Shown piece by piece: positions 23,040-36,002 of a stretch of DNA of 64,000 bases. The stretch is from positions 1,647 through 65,646 of the forward strand of contig DF241471.1 in the NCBI GenBank assembly GCA_000507305.1, in the 5' to 3' direction. The position numbers were made by a program, and so were the translations under genes. Below the pieces are notes generated by a model, which saw only the letters and a program-made list of their open reading frames with translations, was not told the origin of the DNA and did no database searches. How positions within the stretch are numbered: the stretch's first letter is position 1; every line of letters begins with the position of its first letter. Source of the DNA: Breviolum minutum Mf 1.05b.01. Taxonomy: Eukaryota; Sar; Dinophyceae; Suessiales; Symbiodiniaceae.

Positions 23040-26000
23040 CAGTGTGTACGCCATGAACGTGCCTTTGCTGCTGTGAAGTCTTTTGGTGGCCTTTAAAGTT
23101 GTGTTGCCCCTTTGGATTTGTTGACAAAATGCAGTGATCAAAGATGACCTGACTATATCCCAGTTTATTGAAGAGTATTCAAGGCGGCTGAATTTCAAGT
23201 TTACATAGTCAAGGGTTTTTGTATCTAAACTCCAGTGCTTCTGGACCAGAAGAGGAAAAGTACCCTTCTCCTTGCAAGCCAAGGTCTGATGTTGATAGCT
23301 CTGTTGTGACCTGGGGTGACACTGAATGGGGAGGAGATTCGTCCAAAGTTCAACAACGTCTCAAGAAGGGAGCTACCCAGGCCTGGCTACAGTTGCTATG
23401 CACATGGGCAGATTGAATTCCAGCTGATGCAGCAAAGGTCTTTGGTACCTTCGGAGCCTTTGACGTGAGCGAGGACACATGGGAAGAGATGGCTTCAAGC
23501 TAGGTTCAAGTCCTCAAGATTCGAAGCTGACGCTCAAAGCCACTGAAATGTGATTGATTTGCTGGTCACACGTCACAAGACATCAAAAGACGTCATGAAG
23601 AACCTATTTCATCCTATTTCCTTCAAGTCACTCAAACTGATCTCAATATTCCTGTACCCTCTACATCATTCGACATCCCTTTACAATTCCTTGTGCAACT
23701 CTAGCTCTTGCAGTACTACATACAGATGTATACAGGATCAAGGAGCAAGAAAGGGTAAGGTCTGGCAATGCAGCCCGAGCATGTCCATGCGGTGAAGATG
23801 GATCAAGACTTTCCCAACTTTTCTGCTACTGTTTTATGTGAGGACATTGAGCCCGGCAAAAGTGCTTTTGCAGCTACCAAGGCCGATCGAGCAGAATTCA
23901 TTTGATACATTTGACATGATTTGACTCTTGCCTTGCTGTTGAATGCAGGATGTATGTGCCTTGTGCAATCACGATCGCATGTGCTTGATTTGCAATGTAA
24001 GATTAAGATTGGATTTCAGATACTTATTCCTGTAGTATCCTAAGTGTCCTGGAGTTATGTGGTGTTCAATACATGCAAGCTATGATATGGAAATTGACTG
24101 AAATGATCTCCAGCGGTGACAATTGTTGAACCCAGTGAAGATTCCCTGTCAAATCCATTCAAAGTCATTCCTGTAGGCCAACGGTCCGGGACTCAAAAAC
24201 CTGTTCACTCCAACATGCCAAACGCCAACCGAAGAGTGAATCTAAGGCTCTGTGGTCACCTGGGGAGATCCTGATTTTGGAGGTGATTCCTCATCAGTAG
24301 CTTCACAACTGCGTAGTGGCATTACCCATGTTTGCACAACCTACGCTGCTTTTGCTGCTTCAAAGGACCAAGAAATTAGCGATTGAAAGATTGGAGGAAT
24401 GGGGTTTGATGGATATTTGATTGGATTTTGATGGTTTCAAATTCAAGTGACTTCAAAACGCCAGGAGGATGGATCTGTGGTAGTTTGGGGTCATCCTGAC
24501 TATGGTGGCAATGATTCCCGCATCAAATGGATGTTGACGGAAGGAGTTGTTTCGCCACATGGCTTTCGACAGTCAAAATCATGTCAGACTTGCCAGGTCC
24601 AGCTACATCCCTGATGCAAACAGACTGTTCACCCTAGATGCCATAATCACAGATGATACTAGTGAACATATATAGTATAGCGTTATATAGTTATATGTAG
24701 TATTGAATATTTGGGTGTGCTTGCCCCTTGCATCTCCAGGTTAAGTGTATGGAATTTCAGGGTGAAAAGCAAGCCCTGGCCCAGGTTGAATGCTACTCAA
24801 GCTGCCTTTTGTGCACCTTGGGTTTCAGAGTTGGTGTTTTGTTTTCTATATGTTTTTCTCGTCTTATTGCGAAGCATGATGAACTTCATATAAATTTCTA
24901 CAGTACTGTAAACTTGAAGATTTTTGTGTGTGTGTGTTTTTGACATAAGCAACTTTGAGAGATAGTTGTTTCATTGCTTCCAAGGCATTAAAAGCCAATG
25001 GATCTGTTGTTACTTGGGGTGATGGAGATTATGGTGGTGATGCTGGAGACGTACCTTGGATTAGATAACAAATTCACCACGTTTCATGGGAACTGTTTCG
25101 ACCCTGAGGCAGTACCATTATTGCAGTCGGGAGTGAAACTCATCTCTGCGACGTATGGAGCTTTCTCGGCGGTCACCTGGAAGAAATGATGAAATGAAAG
25201 GAAGAAATACCATAGGATGTGCAGGAAAAATCATGAATGGTCATATAATGGTCATTAATCAATGGGTTTTCTCCACATGAGCACAGGATGCACAGCCCAG
25301 TGGATGTGATTTGTAATGGCAACCTTCCTGAGGTGAAAGAGGATGGATCTGTGGTAAGTTGGGGCCATAAAGATATGGGCGGCAGGCAGATTGGTTGTGG
25401 CACCCGCCTCCAGCAAGGACCAATTCTGAGAAACAAGAACCAAAGAATCATAATGCCATGTTTCAGAAGCCCATCAAAGCAGACTTGACTTCTTAAAAGC
25501 TTAATTTGGGGGAGAGTGTCCGTTGTGACTATTTGAGGAGTGACTCATGTGTGCGGTACATATGGCGCATTTGCGGCAACAAAAGAAGATGGATCTGTCG
25601 TGGTTTGGGGTGCCCGGGCGTTTTTGGCACAGTAAAAAGCTAGACTCTAGATACACAGAGTTGAACAGGGGAGTGCCAAGAGGGATCACACAACGAACAC
25701 CTCAGGCTTAGAGATTTAGAGTGAGATAACTGAGATAAGTAGAATTGGAGCCAAAAAAATCATCTCTCAGAACCAAGCCTTGAGGCGATTCGAAGTGTGG
25801 TGGTGACGCGTTCGAAGTCGACCTGGAAAATGTCACGAGACTGGGCTGCACCCAAAGGAGCTTCAACCCCACACGCAACTGCCTTGCCACACCAACATTC
25901 TGTCACTTTTCTTGTCATGCCTTTGATTTCAATCTTGGTTGCTGTCATGTCCATGTTTGGATCAGGCAGATTTGCGCCACTTATAGTGCGTTTGCGTCCC

Positions 26001-29000
26001 TCACCACCAGCGGTGCTGTGATTGCTTGGGGTGACCCTGACTGGGGTGGCGATGCTTCGAAAGTGGAAAACGAGTTGCGCCGTGGTGTAGTACAGGTGGC
26101 TTGCTGGAATTGGCGAGCGCAGGCATGAGAGGAAAAATCATTGGTCACAATTTCTATTGACAGATGCTTCAAATCAGAATCTTCAAATCAGAAGTAGTTT
26201 GGGGTGATGAACTGACCTCACAATCTGGGCACAAATGGAAACAGGATGCCGATGCGGGCCGCAATAGTGTTTACCTTCAACTGTGCATGTCTGTGTGCAC
26301 AGTACGCAGGGAAAGGGAGAGAGGGAGAGAAGAGATATGCATCGACATGCAGAGAGGGTCTAATGTTTGAATTGTGTTCATGGTGAAACTTTGCCAAGCC
26401 ATCAAAACTAAGGTTTGTAGCACCTATGGAGCTTTCGCAGCATTGACCCTTTGTCATGCATCACTGGCAAAAAAAAACGTTTGTTTCACTTAGCTTGTGC
26501 AACTTCCACTGCTTTTGAAGCCAAGAGCCAACAAGTGCTAAAATGCAGACTGAGGAGAGACGATGGCTCTGTGGTGACCTGGGGTGATCCATCTTGTGGT
26601 GGCGATGCTTCCGCAGTGGGAAGTAGGAGCGAGTCATGGTTCAGTGATGTTCAATTACTGTCAAATGGGCATTCACAACACATTCTATGATTCTATTTGT
26701 TCCCGTGGTTCCTGACTCCACAACTGTGCAGAAAGTGGTTTTCTTTTAGTTTTTTTTGTTGGAAGTGAGGAAAACCAAGGCGTATCTGCAGCATGGAAGT
26801 GGATGGTCAACATGTTTTCCGCTTCTCCAAGTAGTCGTGCTGTTTCCGCTGCATTGCCCTGGCAGGATACGAAAGCGTGTTTTTCAGATTTGCAGCACAT
26901 ATGGTGCTTTTGCAGCGACCAAAGCAGCCACTTGGAGATAACTGCGTCAGATTTTGCCGACATCTTCGTTGTCATGCCGGTACGTTCGAGCTTTGTGTCT
27001 TCATTCAAATTGAAGTGCATACTCTGAGGACGGATCTGTTGTGACATGGGGGGATGCAGATTGGGGAGGGGACTCTTCTGCAGTGCAAAATGAGCTCTAC
27101 ATGGTTGCATCTGTGTGTGGAACTTTCCGGGCCTTCCTGGAACTGCACAGCAATGGCACTTTCTTTCTCGGTGACGACGCACCTTACTTGCAACAAGTGA
27201 AGGGTGGCATGTTCGAACTGTTGTGACATGGGCCAGTGCATTGTATCTAAGCTTTTCCATGTAGGCCTTTGACAGCAGCGACGAGGGCTATGATGGACTT
27301 CTGGTTGGTGTTGTATCCGTGGAGGGCACTGGGGCAGCATTCGCAGCAAGGAAGGCATGGAGTCAGCAAAAGATGTGAAAGGACAGGGAGGTGTTTGGCC
27401 AACCTTTTGCAATTCCTATGTTTTTTATGTCTTTCCAAGTCTTCACTTCATCATAATAACACGTGATGCCCACAGAATATATTTGTATACATAATGGACA
27501 TATATCGACATGATAATGATACTAGGCCCACTAGTTTGAGGTTTGGTTTAATCGTGTTTGATCTTTTGGGGCTGTTCTGACAGCATTGGATGTGTCATGT
27601 CAGGCTAAAGCCAGTAAGGAGTCATCAAACATATAAACACGCTGTTTTTGCTTGTTGTTCGTTTCTTTCCGTTAATTTCAAGCTTTCACAAATCTCAGAC
27701 ATTTTTGTGCTGAGTGTTGTGGGGTGTTTTGGTGGGGGGGCGGCAGGTAGATGGCTCAGTCGTGACATGGGGTGACCCAAGTTCTGGTGGTAAGTCATCC
27801 AAAGTGGCAGAAAAGCTGAAAGCTGGTGTGACATCTGCAGCTTGCCAACCAAACGTTGCGTTTGAGTTGAGTTCAGTTTTTACTTGCAAAGAGATATGGA
27901 AAAAGAATCCAAAATGAAATGAAGTTATGTTGAAAGAGGATCAAAAGAGGTGTGCAAGTTGCAAGTCGCCAACCTTTGATCCCTCGAGGTCTCACATACT
28001 GCAGGAGCCTTTGCTGCCATCAAGGCAGACGGCTCGGTCTGAAGCCCTAATAATAGTTGGACGAATGGAAGCATGATTCCATGGGTTTCACGATGTTTCA
28101 CGGGGGGCATGGTTTCACAACCACGACTTGACAACTAAACATGGCTGGAAAGGCCAAAGGTGGTTGCAGCCCGATGGCTGGAAAATCCCTTGGAAAAGCC
28201 CATGGAAAATCCGTAGTCCCTTCGGTCCCTTAAGGTCGTTACTTGGGGCAATCCAAGTTGTGGAGGCGAAATGGATGGAGTCGCAAAGCAGTTGGGTGCC
28301 TTGGTATTCCTGTCAGGTCCTGGAAGAAACACAGGGGTGGTTTATTTTTTGTTAATTGAGATGGGGTTCAATAGAAAAATGATGAAAAAGATTCAGATTG
28401 ATTGATTGATTGATTGTTTGATTGGTTTGATTGGTTTGATTGATTGATTCATTGATTGATTGATTGATTTGATTGATTTGATTTGATTGATTGGTTTGAT
28501 TGATTGATTGGTTTGATTTCATTCTTTGGATTCTACCTCTATGCCATACGGTTCAATCGATGGATGGATGGATGGATGGAGTGACAGCAAGACAGTAGTA
28601 GTGAAAGCTTTTGCCAGAGGGCGAGGTGCCGAGCCAGACATCACTGTGTAAAGGCAGAAAACACATTGATTTTAAGAACTAGGTGCAAGAAGGCCCAAGG
28701 AGCACGGCGAACACAAGCGGAAGAAAGTGCAAGGGCCAAAGGGAAACAAGTAAAAGGTGAAATACCGTCATCATATGTTAATGTTATCATCTTCAGTTTT
28801 GGAGGTGGTATACATTCCCGTCGAACCCATGACACAACTTGGATATCAATCCTTTTGTTCAATACTTTTCTTGCTCATGTGCCCGAAGAGATCGTTGTGG
28901 CGCCGCGGGATGCCATGCCAAGGCAGATAGACTTGGATTAGGACAAGCCCCAGGATGTGGTTAGGAACCTCAATCACATGTGGTTTTTCATTTTGTTGTA

Positions 29001-32000
29001 CTGTAGCCCCACCTTCCTTTCCCTTCTAAAAGACCCCACGCACTTTGTCCAGATCGCTTGGACACACTTCCTGAGGCACTGGGATCCTAAGAATTTTTGG
29101 AAACTCAGATGCATTTGGCTTGAGCACACTTTCTGGTCCACCGCTTCGGCTTGAAAGATGATAAAGTTACAAGTTAGTGATTGTACATGTAACGCAAAAC
29201 TTACCAAGTTGTTCATGAAACTATCTCCTCTCCAGAAACATGGCAACATGGTGCTTCCAAGTCACACAGCCCTTGGTCAGGATTATACAAGGTCTTTGCC
29301 GCAATCAAGCAGAATGGAACCTGGGCAAAGTTGAAGAGATGGGCCCCACCAAAATGATTTAGCCTCCACTTTGCTGCCTTTTTTGTTCTTGGTATTCCAT
29401 TCAAGTGAGTATAGCACAAAAGGGGAAGAAGGAACGTCAATCATTTACAAGCCATGACGCAAACATCTACCAAATTACAAGACTTACTGGCTAAATTGAT
29501 TGCCTTTATTTTTTCAGAATTTTCAAGTGACAGTTGCAATTCTTCCTCTTCACAGCATGACTGGTCCCTGCTAGCCAACCCTTCAGGAACTTTGGTCCTC
29601 TGGGGTGACGAAAAGATGGTCACAGATGCTGGCCACAAATATTAGAGCCAAACCTTGGGGCTGGGGCTGCATTTTTGTGCCATTTCAGTATGGGTAGTAC
29701 ACTCAGATTATCCTAATGATTCTATTGCAACTATATTTCCTGTTGGCTCCTTACATTTCCAGCTATGTGCCAAGGATGCACGGGACCTTGACCGACGTCT
29801 TGTCAACATCACAGCAGTGTGTGGCACATCCCGGTCTTGCGCTGCGCCCTGGCAGCCGAATGAGCATTTAGATGCATTTAGTATCAGTCATTAACTGATG
29901 ATCAGCACTCACAGAGCACCTTTCTTCAATTGAAGGTCCAGTTGATATATGGCAATATATGGAACTAAGTCACTCATTTTTCTGAAGCTGCAAGCTATAC
30001 ACAAGAATGATTGCTTGACTTCAACTTCAACCAGGCTTTGAGATCAGATGGTCAAGTCCCTTGGCAAAAGTAAGAATCGACTAATAGTTGGAGGCATGTT
30101 AAACAGGAAAACCCATTTGCTGTTAGTTTTCCCTCAGTTTTTGCGGCATTTTTGTTTCCCTACCGTTTTTTTTCGGGTGAGTTCTGCGTAGATGAACCAT
30201 CAACTTTGCAGGTCGTTACTTGGGGAGAAGGTCCAGGTGGTGATTCTGTAGAGGTTGCTTCTCAGCTTCAGGAGTTCCAGATCCAGAAAACAAAAAACAC
30301 CTGGATCCAAGCATAAATCCTTGGGAAAGATGAAGGATTTTAGAAATTTGTCGGAAGATATAGGGGAATAACTTATAACATAAAATCCTGCAAAAACATT
30401 GTTGAAACCCTTTTTTTTGTGGTGTTTTTGTGTCATGTTGATGTGATGTTTTTTGCTAGCAGGAGGTGGTTCAACTTTGTGCCACTGGTGGTGCATTTGC
30501 TGCAAGGACATCTGATGGGGTCTATTCCTTGGTGGTTTAACATCACTTCTTTCCTGGATGGATTGCAACAAAGATGAATGGATCTCAAAATGATCTCAAC
30601 ATATCAAAAAACTCCACTCCTAGGGTTTTAACACCAAGGTTGTCATTACTTGGGGTGACGAGAATAGTGGTGGTGATTCTTTGGATGTATGGGACGAAGT
30701 GTCTGCCGGAGTTGTGGACTTGTGTCATACCAGTGGTGCGTTTGCTGCGCGGAAAGCGAATGGCTCCGTAGTGTCATGTGCTCAGTTGCTTGAAAGTCCA
30801 CATGAAAAGAAATGGAATTGCCCAACTGTACCTGCACAGAGAGGTGTGTGTTTGTGTGTGTGTTTGAAGTTTGAACGCTACGCTTATATGCTTCATTTTC
30901 TTTGAAATCACCGTTGCACGCATTACGCATGAGACTGGCAAGCACCAAATGTTTCCTTCCTTTAAAGTCCTCTCAAGCCCTCCCTGCTGCGCGTGCGTTG
31001 GCGCCGTGAATTACAAGACCCCAACACGACCCTACTAAAATCCACAACAAGTACAGTTTATGCCAATTTCATGAGTCTAATTAAGTCCCATAACCCACAT
31101 TGAAATCACTGATGGGACACATCGTGGCACAAGTCATCGGCATTCATAGGCCATCGGCCATCCATAGGCTTTTAGTTGTGGTGAGAGGTGAGATGGTACG
31201 AATCAATCAAGGACATGGGGAGATGAAGAGCTTGGTGGAAATTCATTGGGGCCATTTGACCGCAGTTCTTGGAAAAATCACAAACCTCACCTTTTTGGAG
31301 TCAGGGCCATGAAGTTTACAATGAAGTACCATTAATTGATCCCTTTATCTAAACCTGGTGAAGTCATGTGATGTTTTAGTGATGTTTATTCTGTAGTGAT
31401 GCATGTAACAATCTTTTGTAAAGTTTGGTGATTGAAGAACTTGAGGTTGATCTTTGACTTGCAAAATGTGATACAACTTTGTGGCAGCGGCTATGCTTTT
31501 GCTGCGGTTCGTAGAGATGGCACTGCACCTCGGCATTAATGTTTAGAGTATGTCAAGATACCAAGAACTTCGTTCAAAGTTGCTTTTGCATTTAGAATGA
31601 CAGTTAAAGTTAAAGGATGTCATAGCAACATATAGCTGCATTATAATCGAAATGATTGAGTGCGTGTGTCTCATCAGTTTTAGTTCTAGTACTTGATTGA
31701 CAACTTTTGATAGTGATGTTACTATCCCAAATGATATATGAGAGACATGTCAGCTTTCAAACTGGCAGAACTAGTGCGAACAAATTTGAATTATGCATGA
31801 ATCCTCCCAACCTACAGAGTTCATATATTTTCCCTATATTTTCATGTGGTTTCAGGTGTCAACTGACCTTGCCTCCTATGAGGTTGTCACCTGGGGTGAC
31901 CCAACTGCGGGTGGAGATTCCACTTCAGTGGCAGCACAGCTCACAAAGGTTCGTCAGGTCTTCAGTACCTATCGCGCCTTTGCTGCGGTGAAGGACGAGA

Positions 32001-32386
32001 GATGTCGAACCTGTTGGGGAAGGTTTTGTGCCATTCCTAGGCACTTGAAAGTGAAGAGGCTTGCAGAAGCAGATGTTTTTTGTATCTTTTTGTAACTGCT
32101 CTTTGCAGGAGGGTGGTGCTGTAGTAACCTGGGGTGATCCTGCTTGTGGTGGCGACTCGTCGAACGTTCACTTCGCACTCAGAGAAGGAGCGCCTCAGCT
32201 GCAGATGTCTTTGGATTCCTTTCCTAAGCGATTCATCACCTCTTTTGCCTTTGGACCACACATGGCTGGGCCCAGGTTGTATCGGTTTGTGGAACCTATG
32301 GGTCCTTTGCAGCAGTGAAAAAAGATGGAACCGTTGTCACTTGGGGGGATCCAAGCACTGGTGGCGACTCCTCCTCTGTGCAGCCG
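23040..32386 (+). CDS. RCC1-like beta-propeller repeat protein, about 20 units over many exons
   Basis: A repeat of roughly 43 residues, consensus '(E/A)DGSVVTWGDPxxGGDSSxV' + 'xxQLxxGVxxVCxTYGAFAAxK', recurs across 9.3 kb. The Trp of the W-G signature falls near 23311, 24261, 24486, 25015, 25360, 25606, 26027, 26200, 26580, 27047, 27768, 28244, 29601, 30221, 30651, 31216, 31892, 32130 and 32342. The repeat is RCC1-like and is found in large dinoflagellate proteins often annotated as HERC/RCC1-type; the blades would form beta-propeller scaffolds. Most units are split: one exon carries the 'VVTWGD' half and the next the 'TYGAFAA' half, and nearly all exons begin in phase 0 after AG. Units near 24261, 30651 and 31892 keep both halves in one exon. 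Several units between 28.2 and 29.9 kb are worn or incomplete. No catalytic HECT domain is visible, and start and stop codons are not located. Exon ends and exact number of units need transcripts. Confidence 0.8.
28395..28518. repeat. TTGA/TGAT tetranucleotide tract
   Basis: Near-continuous ATTG repeats with occasional GTTTG interruptions, inside an intron of the RCC1-like gene. Confidence 0.9.
28560..28580. repeat. GGAT microsatellite
   Basis: Five tandem copies of GGAT, 40 nt after the TTGA tract, in the same intron. Confidence 0.85.
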
Positions 32387-32646
32387 GTATTCACACCCGA
32401 TGATGATGGTTGAAAGATGGGTTCCTATGGTTTCTGATGTCCTCAGCTCGATGTCATGATACTCCGTCCGCATTGACATGACCAACTTCAAGGTACAAAA
32501 AGAAATCAAGAAGATTGCGGCATACGGCGGCATGGAAGATTGAAAACGCTTGCAGACTGGATGCGTCGCGTTTTGGGACACATGAAGGAAAGCCAAAGGG
32601 AAGCAACAAGAACGTGCACCGTATATGATGCCATATGCAATTGGAG

Positions 32647-32940
32647 TGGTTTGAGAGTGAACGAGGGCAAGGAGTCTTCGCTGAGACTTTCACTGCCCTT
32701 AGCAATGTGTTGATATCAGCCAACGACTGCGCTCTTGCCATGAGCAGCTATCAATCCTGGATCTACATGCATCTCTTGTAAGCCTTGCCGAGGCCTTCCC
32801 CGGCCGTCCAAGTACTTCACGACATATCAAGAGATTCCGAGAGCACAGCTCAAACATTGAATTTCCAACAAGTTCCTGCGGACAGTCCGCCCATGGTGTG
32901 CGACAGTCTATTTGATATTTGGTCAGATTAGGTACCTCGA
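32647..32940 (+). CDS. Candidate exon with one in-frame TAA, unrecognised
   Basis: After TTGGAG an open frame reads well (FAETFTALSNVLISANDCAL) to a TAA at 32779-32781. The same frame continues as convincing protein (PAVQVLHDISRDSESTAQTL) to a TAG near 32930. Splice consensus GTAAGC begins at 32778, but the nearest AG that restores reading is only about 15 nt away, too short for an ordinary intron. Either the site is a real donor and the rest is chance, or the coding sequence carries a stop. It may be the 3' end of the RCC1-like gene or the 5' end of the EF-hand gene. Confidence 0.3.
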
Positions 32941-33202
32941 GTTCACATTCTCACCAGATGTGAGGCGCTGTAAGGGAATTCATGCAAAAAATATGTGCAA
33001 GGTGGCAGCCAGTGCTTGGATTCCTGTTGAACGGAGAGAGTTCGTGCGAATGTTGAAAGAACCTGATCTTTAGATGATATATAGTAGTAACACATAGAAA
33101 CCAATTATGAAATGATTGTTTTTTTGGTACCAATTAAAAACCAGCTTGACATCAAGTTGCCAGTTGCAGATATCAGATCATGGCACTCCATATGAATGAC
33201 AG

Positions 33203-35093
33203 GCTGGCATCGATGTGGCAGACCTCTTCAACAATCTTGATACAGGTTTGGGATACCTCAGGCCAGCTCACCAAAGCTGCATTGTAGTGGCTTCATGTGT
33301 GAATCTCTTGAGACAGAAACAAAAAACATGTATGCGCGTTGATTATGGTCAGATGCATAACCGTATAACCATGCAGCATTATTCATCTTCTCTACTTGGT
33401 CTATGTCTAGATCCGTTGAAGTTGTCACTGTCGTAAAGGTACGAGGACATTAACATCATGGCACGGACCTTCGATCCAGCTTTGACAGGTCAACAGTCCT
33501 CACCTTAAAACTGAAGACCTTGGATTTGTGATGATGGATAAGGCTGTTGTCGTTTCATATTGATTACTGATGATTACTGTAGATTCATGTTATTTCATCC
33601 TGCCATATGTATTAAGCTTTCATGTCCATTCTTAGATATTCTTTGTGTGGTTCATGTTGACGAAAAGTGTCCTAGTTGATTGGATAACTGTAGTGATTAA
33701 GCATATGTTAGTGTGCAGCGTGGGCATTACACACGTCCCAGCAATGGTCACGTAAGAACACCGTGGAAAACCCGTGTGTGTGGCCCCTAGGCTGGAAGGT
33801 TTATTCCGACATTTTGATCCGAGAGCATCGGGCATTGTGGACTTTGAAGGCTGTCATGCTCCATGATGTGGATGTGGTTTTTGGACCCACGGGGGACCCC
33901 ACCATGGCGCCTTCCATACAGTAGGAAAAACAAAGGCTGAAACCGAAGGAGACCAAAGGCGTATTTGGCGTTTTACTTGCAAATCCAGGCTCCCCACCTA
34001 CCATTTAGTGTATTGGATTTGTAGTACTCCCCATGGCCTGGTTGATTCTTATATCATGCCAAGAGGCGCCTGCAGCATGACAGGCTTCAAGCGTGGCTTG
34101 GGCTTCATGGCTGGAACAGTGGGGCAAGACCAGAAGAACGTGGTGGATCAGGCCTGTTGCTTCAGGTAATGGCAAAACAACGAAGTGAACTATTTCGGAT
34201 CACTCGCGGGCCCCGCGTTAAGACAGAACGGATAGAATGTATATGATAGTATGACATACACATACATGCACTCATACATTATACTGACTTCTTGCAGATT
34301 TGTTTCAATCCACTACAGTACTCTCAGAATCAGATGCCTCGCTGTCGAGGCTATAATATCGCGCATTGCACAAGCTGCACAGACTTTGTATTCCAGAGGC
34401 CTCCAGGGCCTTCAACACATTCGAATACATTGGATAGGTTTTGAATGGCTTTGATAGCCTTGAGCTCATGTTGGTCGGTGATTGGAAGATGCGGGTATAC
34501 AGTATACATATTTGCCATTGACAGTATTTGCCAGCAGTGTTTGTGCAAGGGGCAGAAACTGCTACTGTATGTGGTGACATGGTGTGGAAGGAAAAATGGC
34601 CTGTAAATCGTTTCAACTGCTTTGCAAAGCTTCGCATATGTCAGGATGCAGCGTACAAGATGCCTTTGCCATTCTGGACTGCAATCGCAAATTGGCTGCC
34701 AAGAGGGCCGCATGGAAGTTGCATGAAGTTGCATTCTCCAACGCAAATGAATGGAAGGGACGTTTTCTTGAATTTTCTTGAAGTATTGTAGGCAATGGCT
34801 TTTTGGACCAGACAGAATTCTACCGCTTCTTGGTCACCTGTGATTGTAGAGCTCGGACCTTAACCACAGAGGATGGATGGGATTGCGTTTATGTGCTGTC
34901 TTTGCACGTGGTGCATGGTGGTGGCAATAAGGTAACATTGCGGGAGAGCGACCTAATTTTTGCAGAGGCGCGGAACAGTCAAATGAAACGAAAAAGAAGA
35001 AAGAATCTTCAGTTCAAATGTCATTTGGTGGTTTGCTTTGCCAACCTCACAAAAAACGTGCTTTTCTTCACAACAGGTCTAAAAAATCCGTAG
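33203..35093 (+). CDS. EF-hand calcium-binding protein, multi-exon, partial
   Basis: Short exons each carry part of an EF-hand. 33203-33245 reads AGIDVADLFNNLDT. 33439-33488 reads YEDINIMARTFDPALT. 33799-33849 reads LFRHFDPRASGIVDFE. 34645 to about 34770 reads CSVQDAFAILDCNRK plus a long helix. 34792-35040 begins NGFLDQTEFYRFL and includes HGGGNKVTLRESDLIFAEAR, another degenerate EF-hand. The exons ending at 33245, 33488 and 33849 all stop after the first base of a Gly codon (phase 1), and the 33488 to 33799 join is in frame. The donor at 33849 is GC-type (GAAG|GCTGTC). Many loops lack the full set of acidic ligands, so calcium binding is not assured. Both ends are missing. An upstream exon may lie at 33008-33072 (VERREFVRMLKEPDL). 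Confidence 0.7.
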
Positions 35094-36002
35094 CTCTTTG
35101 GAAGATTCTGACCATTTGAGAGGTTGCGAATTCACCCAGATTTCATTGTTTTCCTGACCTCGGCCAATGGCGTAGGTGACAAAGAACACAGGAAGGCTGG
35201 ACATCAATACCTTTGCTCAGGCGAGACGTTTCAAGTAGTGAAAATGACTGGACCCTACCTAATGATACCTAATGCCTTGCAGATGATTGTGAGATTTGTG
35301 AGTGTTGTTGCCATGAAAGCGGCTGACCACTGAAAGCTACAGGCGTTCGCAATCAGCCCAGGCCCCGCCGCGTGAGACTCTCAGGATTGTAATCAGCTGG
35401 GCTGAACCCCAAAAGATCCAACAGATCAGCGCCCAAGAGAGTTCCATCAATGAAGTCTGAAAGAAGTGAAGAATGAATAAGAATTATATAAGAATTAATT
35501 ACTATTACTGTACTTAAAATTATTGAAAACATGCTTTAAACTCCTGATTGCCACGTGACCAGCACTGCATTGCCACATGGCTCAAGGGACAAGGCAAGTT
35601 GAGGGGTAGAGACGGTAGAGTTCTATGTCCAGAAGTAGGCAGACAATGGAATGCAACGTTGAACAAATCCACGTTGTTCTTGAATCTTCTTGGCTTTTGG
35701 TTTGCTCAGTGATTATTGGCGCACACAGTGCGCCACAGTGATGCTACTTTTGCCAAAGAAACTGTGACAAGTTCTTGTAGATTGGTGCCCCCCATGACAA
35801 CCATGGCACATGTCTTCATGCCAAAGAGCACGGATTGCTGCAAGATTCGTAGCTTAGCACATAAATACATCTCGCAGTATAGTTAGATGTGGACACGCGT
35901 GGGTTGAGTCGAGTCATCCAAGAGGAATAGAAGTTTCTAAGGGAGGCAGGGAATGAAAGACCAGCAACCTCAACACTTCCACAAAAAAGCAGCATTTCTT
36001 GT
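35094..36002. other. No gene that can be supported
   Basis: A short + strand segment near 35130-35180 (HPDFIVFLTSANGVG) could be a further exon of the EF-hand gene. The rest, including 35480-35560, is AT-rich without coding signal. Confidence 0.4.

Noticed and set aside
26685-27260. 191-codon minus-strand open frame
   Set aside because: It is antisense to RCC1-like units near 26880 and 27047 and has no family resemblance; it is a shadow.
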